Of a DNA stretch of 64,000 nucleotides, positions 9,653-18,477 are shown piece after piece; the stretch's first letter is position 1, and every line of letters begins with the position of its first letter. The stretch lies in the NCBI RefSeq assembly GCF_000426345.1, contig NZ_AUFE01000008.1:62001-126000 (forward strand). The letters run 5' to 3'. The translations under genes were made by a program, and so were the position numbers. This stretch comes from Cupriavidus phytohabitans (GTDB lineage: Bacteria > Pseudomonadota > Gammaproteobacteria > Burkholderiales > Burkholderiaceae). The notes below the pieces were generated by a model, which was given only the letters and a program-made list of their open reading frames with translations, made no database searches and was not told the DNA's origin.

Positions 9653-10468
9653 ATGTCCTTCTCCACCGATACTCCCGCCTTCACCCTGCATCGCGGCACG
9701 CGCCCGCTGCTGATATCGATGCCGCACGTCGGCACGCACCTGCCGGCTTCGGTTTCGCAGCGCCTCACGGCCGAGGCGCGCACCGTGCCCGACACCGACT
9801 GGCACCTGGAACGCCTCTACGGTTTTGCCCGCGAACTCGGCGCGTCCGTGCTGGTTGCCACGCATTCTCGCTACGTGGTCGACCTGAACCGCCCGCCCGA
9901 CAACGCCAACCTGTATCCCGGCCAGGACACCACCGGCCTGTGCCCGGTCGACACCTTCGACAAGACGGCGCTGTACGCCGATGGCAGCAACGGCCCCGAC
10001 GACGCGGAAATCGCCGCGCGCCGCGACGCGATCTGGCGTCCGTACCATGAGGCGCTGGCTGCGGAACTGGCGCGCCTGAAGACCGAGCACGGCACCGTCG
10101 CGCTGTGGGACGCGCATTCGATCCGCTCGGTGCTGCCGCGCTTCTTCGAAGGCAAGCTGCCGGATTTCAACCTCGGCACGGCCAATGGCGAGAGCTGCGA
10201 CGCGGGGCTGGCGAGCCAGCTGCTCGAGCAGGCCAGCGCGGTGCCCGGCCATACCGCGGTGCTGAACGGGCGCTTCAAGGGCGGCTATATCACGCGCCAG
10301 TACGGCAAGCCGCAGGATGGGGTGCATGCGGTGCAGCTTGAGCTGTCGCAATGTGCATATATGAGCGAGACGTATCCGTTCGCCTATGACGAGGCGCGGT
10401 CGGCGGGGTTGCAGCCGGCGCTGCAAGGCATGCTGGCCACGGTGCTTGCGTTCGTCGAGTCGCGGTAA
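9653..10468 (+). CDS. hutG: N-formylglutamate deformylase
   Basis: 271-residue hydrolase of the N-formylglutamate amidohydrolase family, releasing formate and glutamate in the last hut step. Blocks include LLISMPHVGTHLP, DTDWHLERLYGFARELGAS, SRYVVDLNRPP and LWDAHSIRSVLPRFFEGKLPDFNLGT. It is the final gene of the operon, 54 bases after hutF, and is followed by a GC-rich hairpin at 10485-10509. Confidence 0.95.
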   Translation: MSFSTDTPAFTLHRGTRPLLISMPHVGTHLPASVSQRLTAEARTVPDTDWHLERLYGFARELGASVLVATHSRYVVDLNRPPDNANLYPGQDTTGLCPVDTFDKTALYADGSNGPDDAEIAARRDAIWRPYHEALAAELARLKTEHGTVALWDAHSIRSVLPRFFEGKLPDFNLGTANGESCDAGLASQLLEQASAVPGHTAVLNGRFKGGYITRQYGKPQDGVHAVQLELSQCAYMSETYPFAYDEARSAGLQPALQGMLATVLAFVESR

Positions 10469-10484
10469 GGCGCAGTGCATAAAA

Positions 10485-10509
10485 AAGGCCCGGCGTCATG
10501 CCGGGCCTT
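10485..10509. terminator. Hairpin terminator, T tract on the minus strand
   Basis: AAGGCCCGGC and GCCGGGCCTT form a perfect 10-base stem around GTCAT. A run of six A precedes it, giving a T6 tail only for minus-strand transcripts, so it is a canonical terminator for the gene remnant at 10528-10716. On the plus strand it may still end the hut transcript, but without a T tract. Confidence 0.8.
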
Positions 10510-10527
10510 AGGCACGCCAACGAAGGC

Positions 10528-11003
<476 letters not shown>

Positions 11004-11747
11004 TCAGCGCCCGCCGGCCAGGCGATCCTCGATATGCTTGGCGCGCTCCAAAGAGCCGGGGTGCGTGCTGAGCATGCTCGACTGGCCGCCGTCAAGCTGC
11101 GACATCTTGCGGAACGCCGACGCCAGCGCCTGCCGGTTGGCGCCGTTCTTGGTCAGCAGGTTGAAGGAGTAGTCGTCCGCAGCGGATTCCTGGCGCTGCG
11201 AGAACTGCGCATTGACGAACGTTTCCGCCAGGTCCCCGATCTGCGACGACGACAGCGCGGTCAGCGAAGCAATGCCGGTAGATCCGAGCAGGCCGCGCGC
11301 CGCGGCAGTGGTGTAGGCCACCTGCATCGCCGCCTTGGTGTGGCCCAGCGCCACATGGCCGATCTCGTGCCCGACTACGCCGCGCACTTCGTCGTCGCTG
11401 AGGAAGTCCATCAGCCCGCTGTAAACGCGCACGCACCCATTGGCCATGGCCCACGCGTTGATGTCCTTGGTCACGTAGACCTTGGCATTGAGGGGCAGCC
11501 CGGTATTGCCCAGCCCGCTCATCACAGTCGCGAGCCGCTTGGCATAGGTGCTGTCGGCCGGCGCAATGGTGTTCTTCTGGTCCATTTCCGCGCACGACTG
11601 GTCGGACAGCGTCTTGACGCTGGTGTCCGACAGCGTGGCCGCGGTGAACAGGCTGCCGCCGGCCTGGGACAGGTTTTCCATATTGGTGCCGGCGCAGCCG
11701 GCCAGCAGGGTCGCGCAGGCGAGGGCGGGAAGGGTCAGTCGGCTCAT
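11004..11747 (-). CDS. M48 family metalloprotease, lipoprotein
   Basis: 247-residue lipoprotein protease. The start at 11747 (minus strand) gives a signal peptide ending in the lipobox LLAGC, so the mature protein should be lipid-anchored at Cys19, probably facing the periplasm. The zinc site HExxH is in VVGHEIGHVALGH, and the third-ligand region is RQESAADDYSFNLL. Size and lipobox resemble LoiP/YcaL-type M48B proteases involved in outer-membrane protein quality control. Upstream GGAGCC supports the start; a longer frame opening runs across the tRNA and is not credible. It stands alone, with tRNA-Leu upstream. Confidence 0.88.
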   Translation of the reverse strand: MSRLTLPALACATLLAGCAGTNMENLSQAGGSLFTAATLSDTSVKTLSDQSCAEMDQKNTIAPADSTYAKRLATVMSGLGNTGLPLNAKVYVTKDINAWAMANGCVRVYSGLMDFLSDDEVRGVVGHEIGHVALGHTKAAMQVAYTTAAARGLLGSTGIASLTALSSSQIGDLAETFVNAQFSQRQESAADDYSFNLLTKNGANRQALASAFRKMSQLDGGQSSMLSTHPGSLERAKHIEDRLAGGR

Positions 11748-11946
11748 GGTGGCTCCGTTTCGCGGGATTTTCGCGGGATGGCAATGCCATAGGATAGGAA
11801 GCCAGGCGCACGGGCACCAGTGGGCGCTGTCCGACACACCTTCAAATTTCGGCCGGAAGGGGGGCGATGTGACGCGATAGGCCGGAGATGCCGGGCTATG
11901 CGGCGCAGCCGCCCATGTGGACGGCTGATTGCTTTGGAAGGAAATC

Positions 11947-12031
11947 TGGTGCCCGGGGTCGGACTCGAACCGACACGCCTTGCGGCGGGGGATTTTGAGT
12001 CCCCTGCGTCTACCTGTTTCACCACCCGGGC
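11947..12031 (-). tRNA. tRNA-Leu (anticodon CAA)
   Basis: 85 bases including an encoded CCA. Acceptor arms GCCCGGG and CCCGGGC pair fully, and the T-arm GTTCGAGTC is standard. The anticodon stem GGGGA/TCCCC encloses loop CTCAAAA, giving CAA, which reads UUG. A long variable arm (CGCCGCAAGGCG) marks a class II tRNA, consistent with leucine. Confidence 0.96.
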
Positions 12032-12209
12032 AGGTGTGACGGCATCGGAACCGATGCCGGGCTGAGCCGGCGATTATGCCGCAATTCCCTCCGACCGACA
12101 ACCGGCCGCTATGGCCATGGTAGTGGCCCGGATAACTTGTGCATGGCGAATCGGATTAGCATCGCCGTCACCGCGCCGCCTCGCCCACCCTCCGCACGCA
12201 CCGACCGCC

Positions 12210-13130
12210 ATGACCGACCCATTGTCGAGCCTCGCCAGCCTGCCCTCGCAGGATCCCGGCTTCTACGACCGCGAATACAACAACCGCGCCAACGTGCCGG
12301 ACAACCCGGCGCATATGGCGCGCTGGGGCGAATGGTCGGCGCGGGTGCGCGAGCGCGGCAGCTTTATCGCCGACCTGGGCTATGCCGATGCAGCTTCGCG
12401 GCATCCGCAGGATGAGACGCTGGACTATTTCCCGGCGCCGACGCCGGCAGGTGGCGGAGTGGCACCGCCGCTGCTGGTGTTCGTCCACGGCGGCTACTTC
12501 CGCGCGCTCGACAAGCGCGACCACAGTTTCGTCGCCAGCGTGCTGCCGGCGCTGGGCGTGTCGGTGGCGGTGGTCAACTATTCGCTGGTGCCGTCGGTGA
12601 CGGTGCCGGACATCGTGCGGCAGGTGCTGCGCAGCGTGGCGTGGCTGTACCGGCAATCCGACGAACTGGGGCATGACCCGCAACGGCTGTTCGCCGCCGG
12701 GCATTCCGTCGGCGGCCACCTGGTGGCGATGCTGATGGCGGCACGCTGGCCGCAGCTGGCGCAAGACCTGCCAGCGGACCTGGTCAAGGGCGGTCTGTCG
12801 GTCAGCGGGCTGTACGACATGGAGCCGCTGCGCCGCGCCGCGTTCCTGCAATGCGACCTGCGGCTGTCCGAGGACGACGTGGCGCGACTGTCGCCGGCGT
12901 ACATGACGCCGGCCACCGCCGCGCCGCTGTCGCTAGCGGTGGGCGAACTGGAAGCGGCCGAATACCACCGCCAGCATGCTCTGATGCGGGCGGCGTGGCC
13001 CGCCAATGTCCGCAGTCCGGCAGCGAGCGATCTGGTGCTGCCGGACTGTCATCACTTCAACGTGCTCGATGGCTTCATTGATGCCGACAGCGCGCTGATA
13101 CGCGCCGTCCTGCGCCTGACAGCTACCTGA
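12210..13130 (+). CDS. Alpha/beta hydrolase, kynurenine formamidase-like
   Basis: 306-residue alpha/beta hydrolase with an oxyanion-hole motif VFVHGGYFRALDKRDHSF and nucleophile elbow AGHSVGGH; the late LPDCHHFNVLDG carries the probable catalytic His. The N-terminal DPGFYDREYNNRANVPDNPAHMARW resembles arylformamidase-type esterases of the BD-FAE group. Start at ATG 12210 was chosen over an upstream in-frame opening because conserved sequence begins soon after. No tryptophan-catabolism gene is adjacent, so the substrate is unassigned. It converges on the next gene with a 10-base gap. Confidence 0.8.
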   Translation: MTDPLSSLASLPSQDPGFYDREYNNRANVPDNPAHMARWGEWSARVRERGSFIADLGYADAASRHPQDETLDYFPAPTPAGGGVAPPLLVFVHGGYFRALDKRDHSFVASVLPALGVSVAVVNYSLVPSVTVPDIVRQVLRSVAWLYRQSDELGHDPQRLFAAGHSVGGHLVAMLMAARWPQLAQDLPADLVKGGLSVSGLYDMEPLRRAAFLQCDLRLSEDDVARLSPAYMTPATAAPLSLAVGELEAAEYHRQHALMRAAWPANVRSPAASDLVLPDCHHFNVLDGFIDADSALIRAVLRLTAT

Positions 13131-13140
13131 GCGCCGGCTC

Positions 13141-14025
13141 TCAACCCTCCAGCACGCGCAGAAGCGACGAGGTATCGTCCTTGCCCCAGCCGTTGGCCAT
13201 CAGCGTGCGCAGCTGCGCCGAGGTGGCCTGCATCGCCGGCAGGTCCAGGCCGATTTCCTCGGCGATATCGCGCGCCAGCCCGAAGTCCTTGTCGTGCAGC
13301 CGCGCCTCGATGCCGGCGGCGAAATTGCGCGACACCATCTTGGGCCCCATCAGGTCAAGCATGCGGCTGCCCGCCATGCCCGTCGACATGGCCTGCAGCA
13401 CGCGGCCGGTATCGACGTTCTGCGCCGAGGCAAAGCGCATGGCTTCGGCGATGCCTTCGATATTGACTACCTGCGCGATCTGGTTGCACAGCTTGGCGAC
13501 CTGGCCGGCGCCGTTGCCGCCGATATGCGTGATGGTCGTGCCCAGCAGTTCCAGCAGCGGCAGCACGCGTTCCAGCACGTCGAGCTTGCCGCCGACCATG
13601 ATGGTCAGCTTGCCGGATGCGGCGGCGGTGGTTCCGCCCGAGACCGGGCAGTCGAGCGCCTCGAGGCCGCGCGCGGACAGTGCCGCGGCGATCTCGCGCG
13701 TGACCACCGGCGAGATGGTGCTGTGGTCGACGCATACCGTGCCGGGCGCCGCGCCGTGGACCACGCCTTGCTCGCCCAGCAGCACTTCGCGCACGTCTTC
13801 GGACGAGGTCACGTTGGTGAAGACGACGCTGGCGCCGCGCGCGGCCTCGGCGGGCGTGAAGAACGGCTCCGCACCCATGGCGCGCGCCGCATCGGCGGCC
13901 TCGGGACGGCGCACGAACGCGCGCACGGTGTGGCCGGCGGCCAGCAGGTGGCGGACCATGTGCGAGCCCATGGCGCCCAGGCCGATGAAGGCAACCGTGA
14001 CGGACGGAGTGGAAGTGGTGATCAT
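13141..14025 (-). CDS. NAD(P)-dependent beta-hydroxyacid dehydrogenase (3-hydroxyisobutyrate dehydrogenase family)
   Basis: 294 residues with an N-terminal Rossmann fold (VAFIGLGAMGSHMVRHLLAA), substrate-binding DCPVSGGTTAAASGKLTIMV, and the catalytic lysine in GAGQVAKLCNQ. Members oxidise 3-hydroxyisobutyrate, tartronate semialdehyde or related acids; the exact substrate is not set by the motifs. Upstream in the same direction, 41 bases away, is a Leu/Ile/Val-type binding protein, suggesting one transcript. Start at 14025 is the ATG just before the Rossmann fold. Confidence 0.85.
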   Translation of the reverse strand: MITTSTPSVTVAFIGLGAMGSHMVRHLLAAGHTVRAFVRRPEAADAARAMGAEPFFTPAEAARGASVVFTNVTSSEDVREVLLGEQGVVHGAAPGTVCVDHSTISPVVTREIAAALSARGLEALDCPVSGGTTAAASGKLTIMVGGKLDVLERVLPLLELLGTTITHIGGNGAGQVAKLCNQIAQVVNIEGIAEAMRFASAQNVDTGRVLQAMSTGMAGSRMLDLMGPKMVSRNFAAGIEARLHDKDFGLARDIAEEIGLDLPAMQATSAQLRTLMANGWGKDDTSSLLRVLEG

Positions 14026-14066
14026 GCGATGCTTCCTTTCAGAATGCCGGATGCGGCGGGCGCTGG

Positions 14067-15236
14067 CTACTTGTCGCCCGCGTAGGCGAACTTGCCGTTG
14101 CGGATCACCCCCATCACGCGCGAACGCTGGTCGAAACCCTGGTGGTCCTTCGCGTTCAGGTTCAGCACGCCGTTGGGGATGGTGAGATTGGTGGTGGATT
14201 CGAGCGCATCGCGCATGGCGGCGCGGAATTCGCGCGTGCCGGGCTGGGCGCCGGTCTTGAGCGCGCGGCGCGCGGCATCGTCCAGCAGCAGCCACGCGCC
14301 CCAGGCGTCGCCGGCGAACTGCGTCACGCTGTCGGCGCCGTACTTGCCCTCGTAGCGATTGACGAAGTCCAGCGCGACCTTGCGCACCGGATGGCTTTCA
14401 GGCAGCTGGCGCGCGACCACGACCGGCCCGGTCGGGAACAGCGTGCCCTCGACATCCTTGCCGCCCATGCGCAGGAATTCCCAGGTGGCGATGCCATGGG
14501 TCTGGTAGACCTTGCCCTTGTAGCCGCGCTCGCCCAGTGTCTTCTGCGGCAGCACCGAGGGCGTGCCGGCGCCGGCGATCAGCACGGCGTCGGGGTTTGC
14601 CGCCATCAGCTTGAGCACCTGGCCGGTCACCGAGGTGTCGTTGCGCGAGAAGCGCTCGTTGGCGACGACCTTGATCTTGCGCACTTCGGCCAGCTTCGAG
14701 AATTCGCGCCACCAGCTTTCGCCATAGGCGTCGGCAAAGCCGATGAAGCCCACGGTCTTGATGCCGTGGTTGCTCATGTACTCCGTCAGCACGGTCGCCA
14801 TGTGCGAGTCGTTCTGCGGCATCTTGAACGCCCACCGGCGCTTGGCATCCGTCTGCGGCTCGACGATCGACGCCGACGCGGCCAGCGCCACCATCGGCGT
14901 CTCGCCTTCGGACACGGCGTCAAGCGCGGCCAGCGCGGTCGGCGTGATGTTGGGGCCGACGATCACGTCGACCTCTTCCTCGGAAATCAGCTTGCGCACA
15001 TTGCGCACCGCGGCGGCCGGGTCGGAGCCGTCGTCCAGGATCACGTAGTGCGCCTTCTGGCCGCCCAGCGTCTGCGGCCACATCAGCACGGTGTTCTTGG
15101 AGGGGATGCCGATCGAGGCCGCCGGCCCGGTGGTGGACACATCGATGCCGACGCGGATATCGGCCAGCGCGGCGGCGCTGGCGCAGAGCAGGGTAGCCAT
15201 TGCGAGGGTGGGCAGCAGGCTGGGCAACTTCGGCAT
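14067..15236 (-). CDS. ABC transporter substrate-binding protein, Leu/Ile/Val family
   Basis: 389-residue periplasmic binding protein with a Sec signal peptide (MPKLPSLLPTLAMATLLCAS, cleavage after ALA). The type I periplasmic fold shows IRVGIDVSTTGPAASIGIP at the start and VDVIVGPNITPTALAAL. GGAGGAGACAAG just upstream supports the ATG at 15236. No LivHMGF permease or ATPase genes are adjacent, so it must share a transporter encoded elsewhere or act as an orphan receptor. Ligand unknown; the downstream dehydrogenase hints at an organic acid (inference). Confidence 0.88.
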   Translation of the reverse strand: MPKLPSLLPTLAMATLLCASAAALADIRVGIDVSTTGPAASIGIPSKNTVLMWPQTLGGQKAHYVILDDGSDPAAAVRNVRKLISEEEVDVIVGPNITPTALAALDAVSEGETPMVALAASASIVEPQTDAKRRWAFKMPQNDSHMATVLTEYMSNHGIKTVGFIGFADAYGESWWREFSKLAEVRKIKVVANERFSRNDTSVTGQVLKLMAANPDAVLIAGAGTPSVLPQKTLGERGYKGKVYQTHGIATWEFLRMGGKDVEGTLFPTGPVVVARQLPESHPVRKVALDFVNRYEGKYGADSVTQFAGDAWGAWLLLDDAARRALKTGAQPGTREFRAAMRDALESTTNLTIPNGVLNLNAKDHQGFDQRSRVMGVIRNGKFAYAGDK

Positions 15237-15302
15237 CTTGTCTCCTCCGGTCTTGTTTGTGACGGGAAGGATAGCCGAACTCCGCCGGCAAGGGCACACG
15301 CG

Positions 15303-16478
15303 TCAGCGCACGCCCAGCCGCCACAGCGAGGTCACTTCGGCCGACCGCGCCGCATGTAGCGGATCGCTGGGGTCGGCGGCGCGCGGGTGACGCGGGCGGA
15401 TATCGGAGCGGCCCAGCACCTTCAGCCCTGCGGCCTCGATCCAGCCTTCCAGCTGCTCGCGCGGGCGCAGGCCCAGGTGCTCGGCCAGGTCGGACAGCAG
15501 CAGCCAGCCTTCGCCGCCGGGCTCGAGATGCGCGGCCAGCCCATCGAGGAAGCCGCGCAGCATGGCGCTGTCGGGGTCATAGACGGCACGCTCGACCGGC
15601 GAGCTGGGCCGGGCCGGCACCCATGGCGGGTTGCACACCACCAGCGGTGCGCGGCCTTCCGGGAACAGGTCGGCCTGCACGATCTCGACGGGGCCGGCGT
15701 AGCCGAGCTGGCCGATATTCGCGCGTGCGCAGGCCAGCGCACGCGGATCCTGGTCGGTGCCGACGATGCGCTGCACGCCACGCCGGGCCAGCACGGCGGC
15801 CAGCACGCCGGTGCCGGTGCCGATGTCGAAGGCCAGCGTCCTGGACGGCAGCGGCTCGGCGGCAACCAGGTCGACATACTCGCCCCGCACCGGCGAGAAC
15901 ACGCCGTACCAGGGATGGATGCGGTCTTCCAGTGCCGGGATCTCCACGCCTTTCTTGCGCCATTCATAGGCGCCGATCATGCCCAGCAGCTCGCGCAGCG
16001 ATGCCACATACGGCTCGCCCGCCGGGCCGTAGACCTGCTCGCAGGCTTCGCGCACATCGGGGGCGCGGCGCAGCGGCACGCTGTGATCGGCCTCGAACGG
16101 CAGCAGCAGCATGCCCAGCGTGCGGGCGCGCTGCGACTGCGCCAGCCGATGCAGGTGGAAGGCCTCGGCGGCCGAGCCGGGCGCGCCCTTGGCCTTCTGG
16201 CCCGGCCGGCTCGCCTTTTTGGGTTTGCGCTCGGTGCGCCGCGCCATGGCGTTGAGCAGCTGGCGCGCGTTCTGGAAGTCGCCACGCCACAGCAGCGCAG
16301 TGCCTTCGCAGGCGAGCCGGTAGGCGGTGTCGGCGCTGGTGGTGTCGTCGGCGACCACCACGCGGCGCGGCGGCGGGTTGCCGGCCTCGGAGCGCCAGGC
16401 GGCGCTGCGCTCGGTGCCGTCCTCGGTCCAGTGGATGCGGGGCAGTTCGCTGGTGGCTTCGCTCATGGGTTCGCTCAC
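15303..16478 (-). CDS. Class I SAM-dependent methyltransferase
   Basis: 391 residues. The SAM site is LAFDIGTGTGVLAAVLARRG around residues 217-236, and NPPW in VVCNPPWVPARP is the catalytic motif of N-methyltransferases acting on an amide or exocyclic amine (PrmC, RsmC, RlmG groups). The N-terminal half is helical with a lysine/arginine-rich patch (RRTERKPKKASRPGQKAKG) that could bind RNA. The target is not determined. A second in-frame Met five codons in (MSEPMSE) is an alternative start. Confidence 0.8.
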   Translation of the reverse strand: MSEPMSEATSELPRIHWTEDGTERSAAWRSEAGNPPPRRVVVADDTTSADTAYRLACEGTALLWRGDFQNARQLLNAMARRTERKPKKASRPGQKAKGAPGSAAEAFHLHRLAQSQRARTLGMLLLPFEADHSVPLRRAPDVREACEQVYGPAGEPYVASLRELLGMIGAYEWRKKGVEIPALEDRIHPWYGVFSPVRGEYVDLVAAEPLPSRTLAFDIGTGTGVLAAVLARRGVQRIVGTDQDPRALACARANIGQLGYAGPVEIVQADLFPEGRAPLVVCNPPWVPARPSSPVERAVYDPDSAMLRGFLDGLAAHLEPGGEGWLLLSDLAEHLGLRPREQLEGWIEAAGLKVLGRSDIRPRHPRAADPSDPLHAARSAEVTSLWRLGVR

Positions 16479-16568
16479 AGCGCCTCCGGCCGGCGGGGCA
16501 TGATGGATTGGGAATGCATGTCGGGTTCTGCTTCTTATATAGAGAGGAGAGGCGGCGGGCTGCCGCGC

Positions 16569-17510
16569 TCAGAGTTCGTAGGCTTCGTGCTCGCCCGACA
16601 TGGCCTGTTCGACCAGCTTGCGGTTCAGCGTCGGCGAGAACAGCTCGATGAAGGTGTAGACAAAGCTGCGCAGGTAGGCGCCTTGCTTGACCGCCAGGTG
16701 CGTCACATTGCTGCCGAACAGGTGACCGGCCGGGATCCCGCGCAGTTTGCTGTCGCGCTCGGCATCATAGGCCACGCCGGCGACGATGCCCACGCCCAGG
16801 CCGATCTCCACGTAGGTCTTGATCACGTCGGCGTCGATCGCCTCGAGCACGATGTCCGGCTTCAGGTGGCGCAGCTGGAAGGCCTTGTCGATCTTGGGCC
16901 GGCCGGCGAAGTTGGGGTCGTAGGTGATCAGCGGGTAGCCCATCAGGTCTTCCAGGGCCAGATGCTTCTTATCCAGCAGCGGATGATCGGGTGGCGTAAT
17001 CACCATATGCGTCCACTGATAGCCCGGCAGCGACACCAGGTTCTTGTCGTCGGTGATGCCTTCCGTGGCGATGCCGATATCGGCCTGGTCGTGCAGCAGC
17101 ATGTCGGCGATCTGCGTGGGGTTGCCTTGCTGGATCGACAGCCGGACCTTCGGGTAGCGCTTGGTGAATTCGCCGATCACCCGGGGCAGCGCGTAGCGCG
17201 CCTGGGTATGGGTGGTGGCGATGGTGAAGTTGCCCTGGTCTTGTGCCGCATAGTCCATGCCGACCCGCTTCAGGCTCTCGACTTCCTGCAGGATTTTCTC
17301 AACGGAGGTGAGAATGCGCCGCCCCGGCTCGGTCAGGCTGCGGATGCGCTTGCCGTGTCGCGTGAAGATATCGACACCCAGCTCTTCTTCCAGCTCGATG
17401 ATGGCCTTGGACACCCCGGGTTGTGATGTGTAGAGCGCTTTGGCGGCTTCGGTCAGGTTGTAGTTCTGCCGGACGGCCTCGCGCACGAAGCGAAACTGGT
17501 GCAGGTTCAT
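16569..17510 (-). CDS. cysB: LysR-type regulator of sulfur assimilation, CysB family
   Basis: 313-residue LysR protein. The N-terminal helix-turn-helix is in NLTEAAKALYTSQPGVSKAI, followed by a linker helix and the substrate-binding domain. The start MNLHQFRFVREAVRQNYNLT and the motif QGNPTQIADML are typical of CysB/Cbl rather than generic LysR proteins. It is divergent from the sulfate-reduction operon across 165 bases, the usual arrangement. CysB activates cys genes with O- or N-acetylserine and is antagonised by sulfide; Cbl cannot be fully excluded. Confidence 0.92.
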   Translation of the reverse strand: MNLHQFRFVREAVRQNYNLTEAAKALYTSQPGVSKAIIELEEELGVDIFTRHGKRIRSLTEPGRRILTSVEKILQEVESLKRVGMDYAAQDQGNFTIATTHTQARYALPRVIGEFTKRYPKVRLSIQQGNPTQIADMLLHDQADIGIATEGITDDKNLVSLPGYQWTHMVITPPDHPLLDKKHLALEDLMGYPLITYDPNFAGRPKIDKAFQLRHLKPDIVLEAIDADVIKTYVEIGLGVGIVAGVAYDAERDSKLRGIPAGHLFGSNVTHLAVKQGAYLRSFVYTFIELFSPTLNRKLVEQAMSGEHEAYEL

Positions 17511-17675
17511 ATAACTCGGGTCGTATAAACAAACAACTTCTTATTAGTTTGAGGTATGAGGCCAGTTTATTACGATTCTCGAACTTTGTTAATGAACGTC
17601 CTGCCCTCAGTGCGTCCGCTCGCAGCCCCCGGATTGTGATGCGAGCCTCACGGGCCAGGATCCACCGAGCCCCTC
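17511..17675. promoter_or_regulatory. Divergent cysB / cys operon control region
   Basis: 165 bases between two divergent starts, with a clearly AT-rich core (17511-17595) that contrasts with surrounding DNA. It holds ATAACTCGG, TATTAGTTTG and TTTATTACGATTC segments compatible with loosely conserved CysB sites and promoters on both strands. I cannot place a single convincing operator by eye. Confidence 0.55.
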
Positions 17676-18449
17676 ATGTCGCTGGCCTATACCGTTTCCG
17701 GTCTGTTTGTAGGCGTCCTCGTCGGTCTGACCGGCGTGGGTGGGGGCTCGTTGATGACGCCTTTGCTGACGCTGCTGTTCGGCTTTTCGCCGGCGACGGC
17801 GGTCGGCACCGACCTGGCCTTCGCGGCCATCACCAAGGGTTTTGGCACCATCGCGCACCGGGCCCACGGCCATGTGCAGTGGCAGGTGGTGCGGCGCCTG
17901 TGCATCGGCAGCCTGCCGGCGGCGGTCGTGTCCATCCTGGTGCTCAAGAGCGCAGGTGAGCTCAACGCGCAGTGGCTGCACGCGATCCGCGTGACCATCG
18001 GCGTGTCGGTGCTGCTGACCGTATTGTCGCTGCTGTTCCGCAAGCAGATGCTGGCCTGGCTCGAACGCAACCCGCGCTTCCAGCTGCACGGCCGCGCCCA
18101 GGTCATCGCCACCATCCTGGTCGGCGCGGTGATCGGCGTGCTGGTGACGGTGTCGTCGATCGGCGCGGGCGCGGTTGGCGCCACGCTGATCCTGCTGCTG
18201 TACCCCCATATGAAGCCGGCCGAAGTTGCCGGCACCGATATCGCCTACGCCGTCCCGCTGACGGCGCTGGCCGGGCTGGGCCACGTGTGGCTCGGTACCG
18301 TCAACTGGAATTTGCTGCTGGCGCTGCTGGTGGGTTCGATCCCCGGCATCTGGCTGGGCGCGCAACTGTCGCGGGCGCTGCCCGAGCGGCTGGTGCGTGC
18401 CGCACTGGCGACCACGCTGACGCTGGTCGCAATCAAGCTCGTTTCCTGA
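17676..18449 (+). CDS. TauE/SafE family membrane transporter
   Basis: 257 residues with about seven hydrophobic segments and the family glycine-rich motif VGLTGVGGGSLMTPLL near the N-terminus, repeated in weaker form in the second half (VSSIGAGAVGATLILLLYP). Members export or import sulfite, sulfoacetate or sulfate. As first gene of the cys operon, 28 bases before cysI, it probably moves sulfate in or sulfite out; the direction is not decided by sequence. Confidence 0.87.
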   Translation: MSLAYTVSGLFVGVLVGLTGVGGGSLMTPLLTLLFGFSPATAVGTDLAFAAITKGFGTIAHRAHGHVQWQVVRRLCIGSLPAAVVSILVLKSAGELNAQWLHAIRVTIGVSVLLTVLSLLFRKQMLAWLERNPRFQLHGRAQVIATILVGAVIGVLVTVSSIGAGAVGATLILLLYPHMKPAEVAGTDIAYAVPLTALAGLGHVWLGTVNWNLLLALLVGSIPGIWLGAQLSRALPERLVRAALATTLTLVAIKLVS

Positions 18450-18477
18450 ATCCAACGAATACTGAACGGACCCCGCC

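Noticed and set aside
11947-12031. tRNA-Leu as attachment site of an integrated island
   Set aside because: No integrase, no duplicated tRNA end and no change in base composition on either side.
15387-17426. Plus-strand open frame of 679 codons opposite the methyltransferase and cysB
   Set aside because: Runs antisense across two well-supported genes and has no coherent motifs; a GC-skew artefact.
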